Positions 9,393 through 19,478 of a stretch of 64,000 nt of DNA are shown piece by piece. Numbering within the stretch: position 1 is the first letter of the stretch; each line of letters starts with the position of its first letter. The DNA is from Sphingobacterium kitahiroshimense (GTDB lineage Bacteria > Bacteroidota > Bacteroidia > Sphingobacteriales > Sphingobacteriaceae). The position numbers were made by a program, and so were the translations under genes. The stretch lies in contig NZ_JAOQNK010000001.1 in the NCBI RefSeq assembly GCF_025961315.1, positions 2,480,001-2,544,000 on the forward strand. Direction: 5' to 3'. The notes under the pieces are model-generated. The model saw nothing but the letters and a program-made list of their open reading frames with translations, did not search any database and was not told the origin of the DNA.

Positions 9393-10880
9393 CTATAATA
9401 AAGGTGCCAAAAGCCGGCATAAAGAATCAATACCCCTTTTCCATTTTTTTCGATGTGCCCAGATGTACAAAGTAATCAGATCAGATGCCTCCTTATCAAT
9501 TTCAAATTGATTTTCAAGACGTTTACAATAAGCCTCATCAGAAACAATACTTGCTATTTCATAATTGATGTAGAAACTCCGCATATCGAGGTTTACAGTC
9601 CCTACGAAAGCCAATTGACCATCAATACATACTGTCTTAGCATGGATAAAACCTTTCTTATACAGATAAACCTGCACACCACGTTGCAAAAGAGGCTTCA
9701 AAAAGGAAAAAGAAGCATGTTGTACAATATAAGAATCGGCTTTCTCTGGGAGCATCAGCTCCACTCTTACCCCAGAGGAAACAGCTATCTCCAAAGCCGT
9801 AGATAACTGCTCACTCGGTATAAAATAAGGCGTACACAATTGAATGCTTTCCTTTGCATCATTGATCGCCAATATGATAGCTTCCATATTAAAAGGACCA
9901 AGGGACCCTGGATCACTAGAAGAAAATGCAACAGCGGCACGCTCAGGAATGTGCGGTACACTAAAATTTAAATATTCATCAGTCAATAAAAAGGGTTCAC
10001 CTTCAGTTTGATTCCAACTGTTCCAAAATTGGATCTGTAGATTATTAACTGCTATTCCTTCTACAGCCATTGCAGTATCTCTCCAATAATCAATGTGATC
10101 CGGAGTATTGATATATCGATCAGAAATATTAATTCCCCCCACAAAACCATATTGACAATCAATCACTACAATCTTTCTGTGATTTCGATAATTACTATTT
10201 GCTAAAGAAGTAAAATTGACTGGTAAAAATGCAACAAAAGGATAACCAGGTGGATTTTTAACTAAATATTTGATCACATCAGGAGAACCAAAACTATCCA
10301 GTATTAGTCGCACTTTTACCCCCGCTTTTGCCTTTTCTTCCAAAATTTCAAGCACCTGACGACCAATATTGTCCAATTCAAAAATATAGTATTCCAGGTG
10401 TATGGAATGTTTTGCTTCTCGAAGTCTTTTTAATAAAACTGGAAATTTCTCCTCGCCATTGATAAACAATTCGACCCTATTATTTAAAGAGAAAAAAGAT
10501 AATTTTTGGTTTTTCAGATAGTCAAAAACGCGGGATAAAGTTCCTATTTTTTCATGAATTGTTTCCAGTTGCTCGTCCATTCGTATTAAACTTTCCTGCC
10601 ATGCTGCTAACAGTTTTGTGTTCTGCTCGCGATTAATATGTTGCAGTCGCCTAACTTTTCTAAATTTTTGTCCGAATAGATAATATAGAACCAATCCAAT
10701 ACCTGGAAGAAATACAATAACCATTACCCATGAAATCGTCTTCGTTGGATTCCTATTTTCAATCAGTATTGTACTTATTATCCCAAAATATAACACAAAT
10801 AAGGGAAGCCAATACCAATTTAATAGCCATTGCCACAATTGGTTCCAATCTATTTCAATCTCATTAAAGAAGTTTTGCAT
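9393..10880 (-). CDS. cls: Cardiolipin synthase
   Basis: A 495-residue phospholipase-D superfamily enzyme that condenses two phosphatidylglycerols into cardiolipin at the inner membrane. Residues 10-75 contain two transmembrane helices. The two HKD catalytic motifs are visible: HRKIVVIDCQYGFVGG near residue 230 and HAKTVCIDGQLAFVGT near 410. Length and the TM-TM-HKD-HKD order match bacterial ClsA. The C-terminus has WAHRKKWKRGIDSLCRLLAPLL, a basic amphipathic tail usual for the family. No partner gene is seen; the divergent RND operon begins 239 bases upstream. Confidence 0.92.
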   Translation of the reverse strand: MQNFFNEIEIDWNQLWQWLLNWYWLPLFVLYFGIISTILIENRNPTKTISWVMVIVFLPGIGLVLYYLFGQKFRKVRRLQHINREQNTKLLAAWQESLIRMDEQLETIHEKIGTLSRVFDYLKNQKLSFFSLNNRVELFINGEEKFPVLLKRLREAKHSIHLEYYIFELDNIGRQVLEILEEKAKAGVKVRLILDSFGSPDVIKYLVKNPPGYPFVAFLPVNFTSLANSNYRNHRKIVVIDCQYGFVGGINISDRYINTPDHIDYWRDTAMAVEGIAVNNLQIQFWNSWNQTEGEPFLLTDEYLNFSVPHIPERAAVAFSSSDPGSLGPFNMEAIILAINDAKESIQLCTPYFIPSEQLSTALEIAVSSGVRVELMLPEKADSYIVQHASFSFLKPLLQRGVQVYLYKKGFIHAKTVCIDGQLAFVGTVNLDMRSFYINYEIASIVSDEAYCKRLENQFEIDKEASDLITLYIWAHRKKWKRGIDSLCRLLAPLL

Positions 10881-11119
10881 ATAAAAATCAACTTATTTTA
10901 ATCTTATAAGTAACAAATAGCCGTATCAAACGTTAACATTTGTAACATATCAGATACATTTGGAAATAAAGTATCTCTAAATGAAGTCAAATCTGATCAA
11001 TTTATTTTGTTAACAAATGTTAAATCATACTATACAGAACTTATTGGCAACATTTATGTATTAATGTATAATAATCTAAAAGTCAAAAGTTAATTAACAA
11101 TTAACTCTAAATAATATTT

Positions 11120-12280
11120 ATGAATAAAATCGCACTTTTTACCCTAGCCCTTGCCTCGACCGGAGTACTCTTTTTTAGCTGTAACTCGGGTAAAACCAAA
11201 GAATTAGACAAAAAAAACAACGCTATTGCACTACCAATATACTCAATTGATACAAGTTCTGCGAATACAATAAAAGATTATATTGGTACGATTGAAGGAA
11301 AAGTCAATGTTGAGATCCGCCCTCAAGTTGAAGGGATTTTAGAAGAAATATATGTCGATGAGGGTGATTTTGTGAAAGCTGATCAAAAATTATTTAAAAT
11401 TAATGCCTCAGCCTATGATGAGATATTAAATAATATGGTCGCGACAGAAAATGTAGCCAAAGCAAAATTACAGAATGCACGTTTAGAAGTAGAGCGTCTC
11501 CGTCCTTTAGTAGAAAATGAGGTCATTTCAGAAGTACGCTTAAAATCTGCGCAATCAGAATATGATGTCGCAAAAGCATCCTTACAGCAGGCATCCGCGG
11601 CGGTACGTTCAGCCGATATTGACAAACAGTTTACAACAATCAAAGCACCTGTTTCAGGTTATATAGGCCGTATTCCCAAACGCGTAGGAAATTTAGTGAC
11701 TAAAAATGATTCCCAGTCTCTTACCGTACTATCCGATGTACAAGAAGTCTATGTATATTTTTCGATGAGCGAATCCGATTTCTTATATTTCACAAAGAAA
11801 CAAGCAAAACAAGACCAGCAAGATGAATCCTATAAATCGGATGGAAAAATCCGAAAACTTGCTTTTCCAGAAGTATCATTGGTACTTGCAGACGGAGAAG
11901 CCTACAGTCAAAAAGGAAGAGTTGATGCCGTAAATGGTCAAGTAAATAGAACCACTGGTGCAATTTCTTTACGTGCCACTTTCCCAAATACTGACAATAT
12001 ATTACGTACAGGTAGTACCGGTACATTAAAATTTGTGGAAACGCAAAAAGGAGTGATACAAATCCCACAAGTATCAACATCGGAGCTACAAGATAAAACC
12101 TTTGTATACGTTGTTGATAACAAAAATACGGTTCACCGCAGGTCTATCAAAATTGAGGGTAAATCCAATTCGAACTATATCATCTCAGAAGGGTTAGCTG
12201 TAGGAGACAGAATTTTAATGTCCGGTTTCGACAAGATTTCGGAAGGAGCTACCATCATTCCGATCAACAAGACCCAATAA
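11120..12280 (+). CDS. RND efflux periplasmic adaptor (membrane fusion) lipoprotein
   Basis: A 386-residue AcrA/MexA-type adaptor linking the inner-membrane pump to the outer-membrane channel. The N-terminus has a lipoprotein signal with lipobox LFFSC, Cys21. A lipoyl domain (EIRPQVEGILEEIYVDEGDFVKADQKLF) is split around a coiled-coil hairpin (about residues 105-165, with NEVISEVRLKSAQSEYDVAKA). It is followed by the beta-barrel region (TIKAPVSGYIGRIPKRVGNLV). It is the first gene of a three-gene operon with the pump 35 bases downstream. The substrate range cannot be read from the sequence. Confidence 0.93.
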   Translation: MNKIALFTLALASTGVLFFSCNSGKTKELDKKNNAIALPIYSIDTSSANTIKDYIGTIEGKVNVEIRPQVEGILEEIYVDEGDFVKADQKLFKINASAYDEILNNMVATENVAKAKLQNARLEVERLRPLVENEVISEVRLKSAQSEYDVAKASLQQASAAVRSADIDKQFTTIKAPVSGYIGRIPKRVGNLVTKNDSQSLTVLSDVQEVYVYFSMSESDFLYFTKKQAKQDQQDESYKSDGKIRKLAFPEVSLVLADGEAYSQKGRVDAVNGQVNRTTGAISLRATFPNTDNILRTGSTGTLKFVETQKGVIQIPQVSTSELQDKTFVYVVDNKNTVHRRSIKIEGKSNSNYIISEGLAVGDRILMSGFDKISEGATIIPINKTQ

Positions 12281-12315
12281 AATACTTTTCCAATTTTTAA
12301 TTAAACGCACTATAA

Positions 12316-15300
12316 ATGCTAAAAACATTTGTTAATAAACCCGTATTGGCTACCGTTGTCTCCATGCTCTTAGTAGTATTAGGAGCTGTGGGGCTTAAAA
12401 TGTTACCTGTATCCCGTTTCCCAGAAATAGCTCCTCCGTCTGTGGTCGTTTCATTAAGTTACCCTGGCGCGAATGCCGAAACCGTTGCTAAATCTGTTCT
12501 CCTTCCAATTGAAGAAGCCGTAAATGGTGTAGAAGATATGACTTACATCCGTTCAACGGCCAGTAATTCCGGCTCAGGATCTGTTCAGGTGTTCTTTAAA
12601 ACAGGTATTAATCCAGATATAGCTTCTGTAAATGTCCAAACCAGAATATCGAAAGCAATAGGTTCTATTCCTTCAGAAGTCAATGAAGCCGGTATCACGG
12701 TAATGCCTCGTCAATCTGGGGTAATCATGACCATCAACCTCTTTGCAGATTCCAAAGAAAGTATGTTTGATGAAACTTTTCTTCAAGCCTATTCCCAAAT
12801 CAATATCATCCGGCCATTACTTCGTGTTGATGGCATTGCCCAAGTTTCTCGTGTTGGAGCACGTGATTACTCCATGCGTATGTGGTTGAATCCTGAAAAG
12901 CTAGCTTTGTTTAATCTAGTTCCTGACGATGTCATAACAGCCATTAAAGATCAGAATTTCGAAATTGCTCCCGGAAAATTTGGCGAAACATCCGATGAGG
13001 TATTTGAAACCGTAATTAAGCATAAAGGACGATTCAGTCAACCCGAGGAATTTGAAAACATTGTTATAAAAACAAATGAAGATGGTTCCGTATTATATTT
13101 ACGAGACTTAGCCCGTATAGAGTTTGGCTCTTCTAACTTAGGTTCGGACAATAAAGTAAATGGAAAACCCGGATTAACCTTAAATATCACACAGACATCA
13201 GGTTCCAATGCCCACGATATTGATATCGAAGTGCGTAAAGTATTGGAAGAGTTATCCAAAACTTTTCCAGAAGGCATTAAATATGAAGTTTCCTACTCTG
13301 TAAGAGATCAGATTGACGCATCGATCTCTCAAGTAAAACATACTTTATTTGAAGCATTTATTTTGGTATTTATTATTGTTTTTATCTTTTTACAGGATTT
13401 TAGATCAACCATAATTCCAGCGATTGCAATTCCGGTCTCCCTCATAGGTACCTTTTTCTTTCTCAATTTATTCGGTTTCTCACTCAATGTGCTCACCATG
13501 TTTGCATTGGTACTATCGATAGGTATTGTTGTTGATGATGCCATTGTCGTCGTCGAAGCCATTCACTTAAAAATGCATGAGACAGGTATGAAAGCCAGGG
13601 AGGCAACGCTTTCTACAATGTCCGAAATCTCCGGAGCCATTGTATCCATTACCTTAGTCATGGCGGCCGTATTTATTCCGGTCGGTTTTATGGAGGGACC
13701 AGCAGGTATATTCTATCGTCAATTTGCTTATACCCTGGCAACAGCAATTTTGATTTCTGCTCTAACCGCCTTGACTTTAAGTCCGGCCTTATGTGCCTTG
13801 ATTCTAAAAGCACCCGAACATGAAGATCAGACGGATCAGAAAGAAAAAAATAAATTTACCGCATATAAAAAGCGCTTCTTCACGGCCTTTAACACCTCAT
13901 TTGATAGCTTAACCTCACGTTACATTGTCGGTGTTAAATATCTGATCCGAAATAAGAAGATTGCCATTACAGGATTGATCGGTATTTCAGCAATCGGATT
14001 TACCTTATTACTTTTAGCACCCAAAAGTTTTATCCCTACGGAAGACGATAGTTTTGTGACCTATTCGCTGGCCATGCAACCAGGTGCTTCACTAGCAAGA
14101 ACTACAGAAGTTTTAAAACAAGCAGATAGTATTCTTCAAAAAAGAAATCCAGATATTGCAGGAATGACCACCATCTCAGGATTTAATGCATTAGATGGAA
14201 GTACAAGTCCTGCATATGCAGTTGGTTACATTAACCTAAAAAGCTACGATAAAAGAGAAAAAATTAAAGATATTGAAGCCTTTATGGATTCGATCCGTCA
14301 GGACTTATCAGTAATCAATGAAGCCACTTTCAATGTCTTTCCTCGTCCCACTGTTCAAGGTTTTGGGGATTTCGCAGGTATACAGCTGGTTTTAGAAGAT
14401 AAATTAGGTGGAGAGATCTTGGATTTTAGCAGTATTGCAGATAACTTCATCAATGAAATCAATCAATTACCAGAAGTTAAAAGTGCATACACTTCCTTTA
14501 AAGCAAACTTCCCACAATATGAAGTGGATATCGATGCTGTTAAAGCAAAATCATTGGGAGTCGATATTAAATCCTTGATGTCTACCATACGAGCTTACTA
14601 CGGCCGTGTACAGGCTGGCGATTTTAGTCGTTTCGGCAGACAATATCGTGTATACATTCAGGCAGATTACGATTACCGAACAGATCCCGAATCCTTTAAA
14701 TCCATTTTTGTCAGAAACAAAAACAACGAGATGGTCCCCATCAGTACATTACTTACCTTAAAAAAGGTAGTGGGACCGGAAACCATCACTCGTTATAATC
14801 TGTACAATGCAATTACCATTAATGCCAATCCAAATGAAGGGTACAGTACAGGTGATGCCATGAAGGCGATAGAGAAATTAGCTTTGGAAAAGTTACCTGG
14901 AAACTACAGTTATGAATGGACCGGTATGAGCTTAGAAGAATCGGAATCAGGTTCCCAAACTATACTGATTTTCATCATGAGTATTGTTTTTGTATACTTT
15001 CTATTATCGGCACAATATGAAAGCTACATCTTACCTTGGGCCGTTCTGTTATCCATTCCAGTTGGGTTAGTAGGCGTTTATGCGACCATCTTACTCGTAG
15101 GATTAGAAAATAACATTTATGTACAGGTTGGTGTCATCATGCTGATTGGGTTGCTTGCCAAAAATGCCATTCTGATTATTGAATTTGCCGTACAGGAAAG
15201 AAACAAAGGTTTGAGCATTTACGACTCTGCTATTGCAGGAGCCAAATTACGTCTGCGTCCTATCCTAATGACGTCATTTGCATTTGTAGCAGGATTAATA

Positions 15301-15471
15301 CCCCTTATGTGGTCATCAGGACCATCAGCAAAAGGAAATCATTCCATTAGTTTTGGTGCCGCTGGCGGTATGCTTTTCGGTGTATTGCTCGGGATCTTTA
15401 TTATCCCAGTACTTTATATCATCTTCAAAACCTTAGATGAACGTTTAAAAATTAAATTCAAATCAAATTAG
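12316..15471 (+). CDS. RND multidrug efflux transporter, inner-membrane subunit (HAE1/AcrB type)
   Basis: A 1051-residue proton-driven pump with the full RND layout: TM1 at residues 10-30, a first porter domain, TM2-6 from about 335, a large second periplasmic loop, and TM8-12 from about 870. TM4 carries GIVVDDAIVVVEAIH, containing the Asp-Asp pair of the proton relay. GAIVSITLVMAAVFIPVGFM is the TM6 family motif and LIGLLAKNAILIIEFAV is the TM10-11 counterpart with the proton-relay Lys. The length fits hydrophobe/amphiphile exporters rather than heavy-metal CzcA pumps. It sits between its adaptor and channel genes. Confidence 0.95.
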   Translation: MLKTFVNKPVLATVVSMLLVVLGAVGLKMLPVSRFPEIAPPSVVVSLSYPGANAETVAKSVLLPIEEAVNGVEDMTYIRSTASNSGSGSVQVFFKTGINPDIASVNVQTRISKAIGSIPSEVNEAGITVMPRQSGVIMTINLFADSKESMFDETFLQAYSQINIIRPLLRVDGIAQVSRVGARDYSMRMWLNPEKLALFNLVPDDVITAIKDQNFEIAPGKFGETSDEVFETVIKHKGRFSQPEEFENIVIKTNEDGSVLYLRDLARIEFGSSNLGSDNKVNGKPGLTLNITQTSGSNAHDIDIEVRKVLEELSKTFPEGIKYEVSYSVRDQIDASISQVKHTLFEAFILVFIIVFIFLQDFRSTIIPAIAIPVSLIGTFFFLNLFGFSLNVLTMFALVLSIGIVVDDAIVVVEAIHLKMHETGMKAREATLSTMSEISGAIVSITLVMAAVFIPVGFMEGPAGIFYRQFAYTLATAILISALTALTLSPALCALILKAPEHEDQTDQKEKNKFTAYKKRFFTAFNTSFDSLTSRYIVGVKYLIRNKKIAITGLIGISAIGFTLLLLAPKSFIPTEDDSFVTYSLAMQPGASLARTTEVLKQADSILQKRNPDIAGMTTISGFNALDGSTSPAYAVGYINLKSYDKREKIKDIEAFMDSIRQDLSVINEATFNVFPRPTVQGFGDFAGIQLVLEDKLGGEILDFSSIADNFINEINQLPEVKSAYTSFKANFPQYEVDIDAVKAKSLGVDIKSLMSTIRAYYGRVQAGDFSRFGRQYRVYIQADYDYRTDPESFKSIFVRNKNNEMVPISTLLTLKKVVGPETITRYNLYNAITINANPNEGYSTGDAMKAIEKLALEKLPGNYSYEWTGMSLEESESGSQTILIFIMSIVFVYFLLSAQYESYILPWAVLLSIPVGLVGVYATILLVGLENNIYVQVGVIMLIGLLAKNAILIIEFAVQERNKGLSIYDSAIAGAKLRLRPILMTSFAFVAGLIPLMWSSGPSAKGNHSISFGAAGGMLFGVLLGIFIIPVLYIIFKTLDERLKIKFKSN

Positions 15472-15481
15472 TCCGATACAT

Positions 15482-16936
15482 ATGAATCTTATCAATCGCC
15501 ATATCTTCCTATTCGGGGCTATCTTACTTCTGTTCTCTTCCTGTAAAGTTGGACAACGCTATACTGCTCCAAAATATAATCTTCCAGATCAATACCGTGC
15601 AGATTCGACCTATCAAGATAGTGTAGGGGCACTCGCCTATGTCAATTGGCGCGATTTCTTTAGAGATTCAAGCCTGATAAAACTAATTGATGCCGGATTG
15701 GCAAATAATTATGATATGCGTAGTGCTATCTTGAATATTCAAATCGCAAATCGTCAATTAACGCAGGCTAAAGCAGGTTATCTGCCAGAATTGGATGCAA
15801 CGATTGCAGGTGTAGGCCAAGAATGGCGTTCCAAAAATTATTACGCAGGACCTGCTTCCAAAATCTATAATGGTAAAGAAGCAAAAAATAATCTTTTTAG
15901 AACCCAATCTCAGTATTTAACGGAATTAAACCTCAGTTGGGAAATTGATATATGGGGTAAAATATCTGCCCAGAAAGAAGAAGCACTCGCTAACTATTTA
16001 GGTACTGCAGAAGCAAAAAAAGCGATTCAAACTAGTCTGATTGCAAATATTGCTAAGGGTTATTTCAATCTTTTAAAGCTAGATGCTCAGATTGAAGTGG
16101 CCTTACGTAATGTACAACTCAATGATAGCACTTTACGTATGATTCAATTACAGTTTGATGCCGGAGAAATCACCTCATTAGCCATTCAGCAAACGCAATC
16201 CCAAAGATTGCTCGCAGCATCACTAGTTCCGCAGTTGGAACAAGAAATACAGATTCAAGAAAATTCACTTTTAGAATTGACCGGTAGAATGCCCGATAAA
16301 ATTGAACGGGGCAAAAGTCTACAGTATTTAATTGATGAATCTAAGATCTCAATGGGATCTCCTATAGATCTGATCCGCAACAGACCAGATATCCGTGAAG
16401 CAGAATTAAGTTTAATCGCATCAAATGCACAAGTTAATATTAATCAAGCTTTACGCTACCCTTCATTGACGCTCGGAGGTACACTGGGTCTAAACTCCAT
16501 GTTGCCTGAAAATTGGTTTAATATTCCAGGATCATTGCTAGGTTCCGCATTGGGAAATATTACAACTCCCATATTTAAAAACAAAAAACTAAAGACAGCT
16601 TTTGAAGTGTCAAAATTAGAACGTGAAAAAGCAGAGATCAACTTACAGAAAACAGTATTACGTTCGGTCAACGAAGTATCCAATAGCTTCACATCACTTG
16701 CGAAATTAAAAGAGCAATTGGTACTCGCAGAAGCCCGAGTCGCAAATTCTCATTTGGCAGTAAAAAATGCTAGTTTATTGTTTAAATCTGGATATGCAAC
16801 CTATCTCGAAGTTATTACAGCGCAATCCAATGCCTTGACATCCGAACTTAACCTCGTTTCCATAAAGCAATCCCAGCTGGATTCATTCGTTGAACTATAC
16901 AAATCCCTAGGAGGTGGATGGGCAGAAACTAAATAA
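15482..16936 (+). CDS. Outer-membrane efflux channel lipoprotein (OprM/NodT family)
   Basis: A 484-residue TolC-like channel with a lipobox (LFSSC, Cys21). It carries two repeated long helical pairs typical of outer-membrane efflux proteins. The landmarks PEWNWF-type regions are less clear, but IRNRPDIREAELSLIASNAQVNINQALRYP split across residues 295-325 is diagnostic for the OprM/NodT group. It starts 10 bases after the pump gene and completes the operon. Its stop codon overlaps the 3' end of the convergent SafE-like gene by 8 bases. Confidence 0.92.
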   Translation: MNLINRHIFLFGAILLLFSSCKVGQRYTAPKYNLPDQYRADSTYQDSVGALAYVNWRDFFRDSSLIKLIDAGLANNYDMRSAILNIQIANRQLTQAKAGYLPELDATIAGVGQEWRSKNYYAGPASKIYNGKEAKNNLFRTQSQYLTELNLSWEIDIWGKISAQKEEALANYLGTAEAKKAIQTSLIANIAKGYFNLLKLDAQIEVALRNVQLNDSTLRMIQLQFDAGEITSLAIQQTQSQRLLAASLVPQLEQEIQIQENSLLELTGRMPDKIERGKSLQYLIDESKISMGSPIDLIRNRPDIREAELSLIASNAQVNINQALRYPSLTLGGTLGLNSMLPENWFNIPGSLLGSALGNITTPIFKNKKLKTAFEVSKLEREKAEINLQKTVLRSVNEVSNSFTSLAKLKEQLVLAEARVANSHLAVKNASLLFKSGYATYLEVITAQSNALTSELNLVSIKQSQLDSFVELYKSLGGGWAETK

Positions 16937-17627
16937 TATGACAGTTCATTGCTCCGTCGACATGGAGCAATGGACTTAAATAAGGAATATCTAAATTTGC
17001 TCCACGCAACAGAAACCAGATTCCCATCAAGATATAGAGAAAAGGTAACCATTTCGAAAAATTCATTTTAAAATATGTCCGAATAAAGTTGCCTAAAAAA
17101 GAGAAGATTAATAACAGTGGCAATGTTCCCAAACCGAACATGACCATAAAATAGAAACTTGTTAAACTTGATTCTGTATTCATTGCTGCAGCTGCGGCCA
17201 TATACAACATGCCACAAGGTAAAATACCATTCAATACACCCGCAAAAAAACTTCCACCTGGACGGTATAACCAACGTCCCATAAGTTTAGCTATCGGGTG
17301 AACAAGACGTGTCTGCAATTTTATAAAATCCTGGTTTTTAAATTTAAATAATTGCACTAAACCTATAACAAGTAGTATCAATCCCGTTAAAATGCTCAAT
17401 CCCATTTGCCATCCCTGGATCGATGCAATTCTACCAATCATACCGAGTGCAAGACCATAAACACCATAGGTCAATATCCGCCCTATCTGATATAATATCT
17501 TATTGAACGCTATTTTCCAGGTCAGTTCATGATTACCCTGCACAGCAAAAAGCAAAGGACCACACATCACCGCACAGTGTACACTACCAAACAAACCCAT
17601 AAAAAAAGCAAAATATTGGTAACTCAT
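16929..17627 (-). CDS. Sulfite exporter TauE/SafE-like membrane protein of the cbb3 cluster
   Basis: A 232-residue membrane protein with six predicted helices. It begins FFMGLFGSVHCAVMCGPLL, where GSVHCxxMCGP is the conserved first-helix motif of the 'urease accessory UreH-like' or SafE family. A second motif is NGILPCGMLYMAA. In many Gram-negatives this protein is encoded right after ccoGH and is thought to help copper handling or cytochrome assembly (the two Cys pairs resemble CcdA/DsbD). The gene follows ccoH by one base, so it is the last gene of the cbb3 operon. Its exact biochemical role is not established. Confidence 0.85.
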   Translation of the reverse strand: MSYQYFAFFMGLFGSVHCAVMCGPLLFAVQGNHELTWKIAFNKILYQIGRILTYGVYGLALGMIGRIASIQGWQMGLSILTGLILLVIGLVQLFKFKNQDFIKLQTRLVHPIAKLMGRWLYRPGGSFFAGVLNGILPCGMLYMAAAAAMNTESSLTSFYFMVMFGLGTLPLLLIFSFLGNFIRTYFKMNFSKWLPFLYILMGIWFLLRGANLDIPYLSPLLHVDGAMNCHII

Positions 17628-17628
17628 C

Positions 17629-18051
17629 TTATAAATGCAGTTGCTGATCTGTCAAAAACTCTAAACCTTCACTCTTCCAAACAATTTCCAGATTCCAGGC
17701 TCCTTTTTTTAAAGTAGAAATCGGTAACTGATATACACCTGTATTTGTTTCAAATGGTAACTGCAAATCGATACTGCGATCCGAAGGACGTTTAAAGATC
17801 AGATTACCGCTATTTGCAACAGTGGCAAACTGAATATACAAAGTATCATGATTAATTTTAATAACAGGTTCAGCTTTATGCTTGGCAACATTTGATTTCT
17901 TATTATAAACCTGATCATAATTTAGACCTTGCTCATAATAATCTGTATCTTCTAATGTATCTGTATCATGACTGACCATATAAATCCCAGCACCTATGAT
18001 ACAGAGCATAAATATACCCAAGCTTAAAAATATTTTAGTACCCCAATTCAT
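17629..18051 (-). CDS. ccoH: Cytochrome cbb3 oxidase assembly protein CcoH (FixH)
   Basis: A 140-residue protein with one N-terminal transmembrane helix (IFLSLGIFMLCIIGAGIYMV) and a small periplasmic beta domain. The DTDYYEQGLNYDQVYNKK segment just after the helix is the FixH hallmark (Y-Y-x-x-G-x-x-Y). FixH stabilises or assembles the cbb3 complex. It lies between ccoG and the SafE-like gene, as expected. Confidence 0.88.
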   Translation of the reverse strand: MNWGTKIFLSLGIFMLCIIGAGIYMVSHDTDTLEDTDYYEQGLNYDQVYNKKSNVAKHKAEPVIKINHDTLYIQFATVANSGNLIFKRPSDRSIDLQLPFETNTGVYQLPISTLKKGAWNLEIVWKSEGLEFLTDQQLHL

Positions 18052-18084
18052 CCTTTATCTCTTTATAATTTAACCCTTCCTTTA

Positions 18085-19467
18085 TCACATCCCCGGAGGA
18101 GCAATGAAGGTCGTTTTTAAGGTTTCTATTTTTCGATCTCCCGAATATACATCAACTTTCACATCTTCTTTATAGCGTTTTACATCATCTTTATTGATGA
18201 TGAGAAAAAAGCTTAAAGAAGCCGATCCTCCTTTTGTCAACGATTTGATCGGATTTACAACTTGTATTTTAAGTTTTTCATCTTGAGGCACGAGTGTAAA
18301 AGGCATTTCAGCACTACTTTTATTCACTAACTCCAATGAATACAAATTACTGATTGTATGATCATCTCGTAATTGATAAGAACTTCCTTTGGCCCTTAAC
18401 AAAGTTGCACCTACATCAGATCGCATCAATATAAGCGAAACAAAGACAGAAACTAATGCAACCAATACAACAGAATACGCAACAGCTCGAGTATTGCTTC
18501 TTTTGGTTATAGTTCCTTGAATCTCACCCATGGTATAAAAACCAATAAGTTTTTTCGGCTTACCTATTTTGTCCATCACGGCATCACAAGCATCAACACA
18601 AGCAGTACAGCTGACACACTCCATCTGCAGACCATTTCGAATATCTATCCCTGTAGGGCAGACATGGACACATAACTGGCAATCAATACAATCTCCTTTT
18701 ACTTGTTCTACATCTTTTTTCTGTTTTCCCCGTGGCTCACCACGGCGGTGATCGTAAGCAACTGTTATGCTTTGATCATCTAACAATACCCCTTGCAACC
18801 GTCCATACGGACATATTGTTGTACAGACTATTTCTCTGATATGTGCAAACACTGCGTAGAAAACAAATGTAAATATCGTAATGGCTAAAAGCCCCCCTAA
18901 ATGTTGGTCAATCGGGTCGGTTACAATTTTATAAAGTGCATCAACACCAATTATATAGGATAAAAAAATATTAGATATTAAAAATGAAATCAATAGAAAT
19001 ATACTATGCTTTAATACCTTTTTTAACTTTTTCTCATCCGTATTAGGTCCTTCATTCAATTTTCTCTGCTGTTGCCAGTCCCCCTCAATCCAGTATTCTA
19101 TTTTACGAAATATCAGTTCCATAAAAATTGTCTGTGGACAAGTCCAGCCACACCAGATGCGACCAAAAACAACTGTAAATAGAACGACACAAACCATTAC
19201 GATAAGCATTCCGAAAACAAAAATGTGCAAATCTTGAGGATAAAAAATACTTCCCAAAATACTGAATTTTCGCTCAAGAATATTAAACATCAATAATGGC
19301 TCACCTCCAATTTTAATAAAAGGAGCTCCGAATAAAAACAGCAGCAACCCATACCCGACCCATTGCCTTATTGCATACAATTGTCCCGAAGGTTTCTTTG
19401 CATAAATCCAGGCCCGTTTTGTTTTATTACTCTGGTTGTCAGGAAGATTTGTTGCTACTGCTTTCAT
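18085..19467 (-). CDS. ccoG: CcoG (FixG) iron-sulfur protein of cbb3 oxidase assembly
   Basis: A 460-residue polyferredoxin-like membrane protein. Four to five transmembrane helices hold WCGWTCPQTIFMELIFRKIE (about residue 100), the CcoG signature. They are followed by the ferredoxin core with CTTICPYGRLQG, CIDCQLCVHVCPTGIDIRNG and CVSCTACVDACDAVMDKIG, giving two [4Fe-4S] motifs. A C-terminal immunoglobulin-like domain (FixG_C) faces the periplasm. In other bacteria CcoG reduces Cu(II) to Cu(I) for delivery to cbb3 oxidase. It sits between ccoP and ccoH in the operon. Confidence 0.95.
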   Translation of the reverse strand: MKAVATNLPDNQSNKTKRAWIYAKKPSGQLYAIRQWVGYGLLLFLFGAPFIKIGGEPLLMFNILERKFSILGSIFYPQDLHIFVFGMLIVMVCVVLFTVVFGRIWCGWTCPQTIFMELIFRKIEYWIEGDWQQQRKLNEGPNTDEKKLKKVLKHSIFLLISFLISNIFLSYIIGVDALYKIVTDPIDQHLGGLLAITIFTFVFYAVFAHIREIVCTTICPYGRLQGVLLDDQSITVAYDHRRGEPRGKQKKDVEQVKGDCIDCQLCVHVCPTGIDIRNGLQMECVSCTACVDACDAVMDKIGKPKKLIGFYTMGEIQGTITKRSNTRAVAYSVVLVALVSVFVSLILMRSDVGATLLRAKGSSYQLRDDHTISNLYSLELVNKSSAEMPFTLVPQDEKLKIQVVNPIKSLTKGGSASLSFFLIINKDDVKRYKEDVKVDVYSGDRKIETLKTTFIAPPGM

Positions 19468-19478
19468 AAATACTTTTT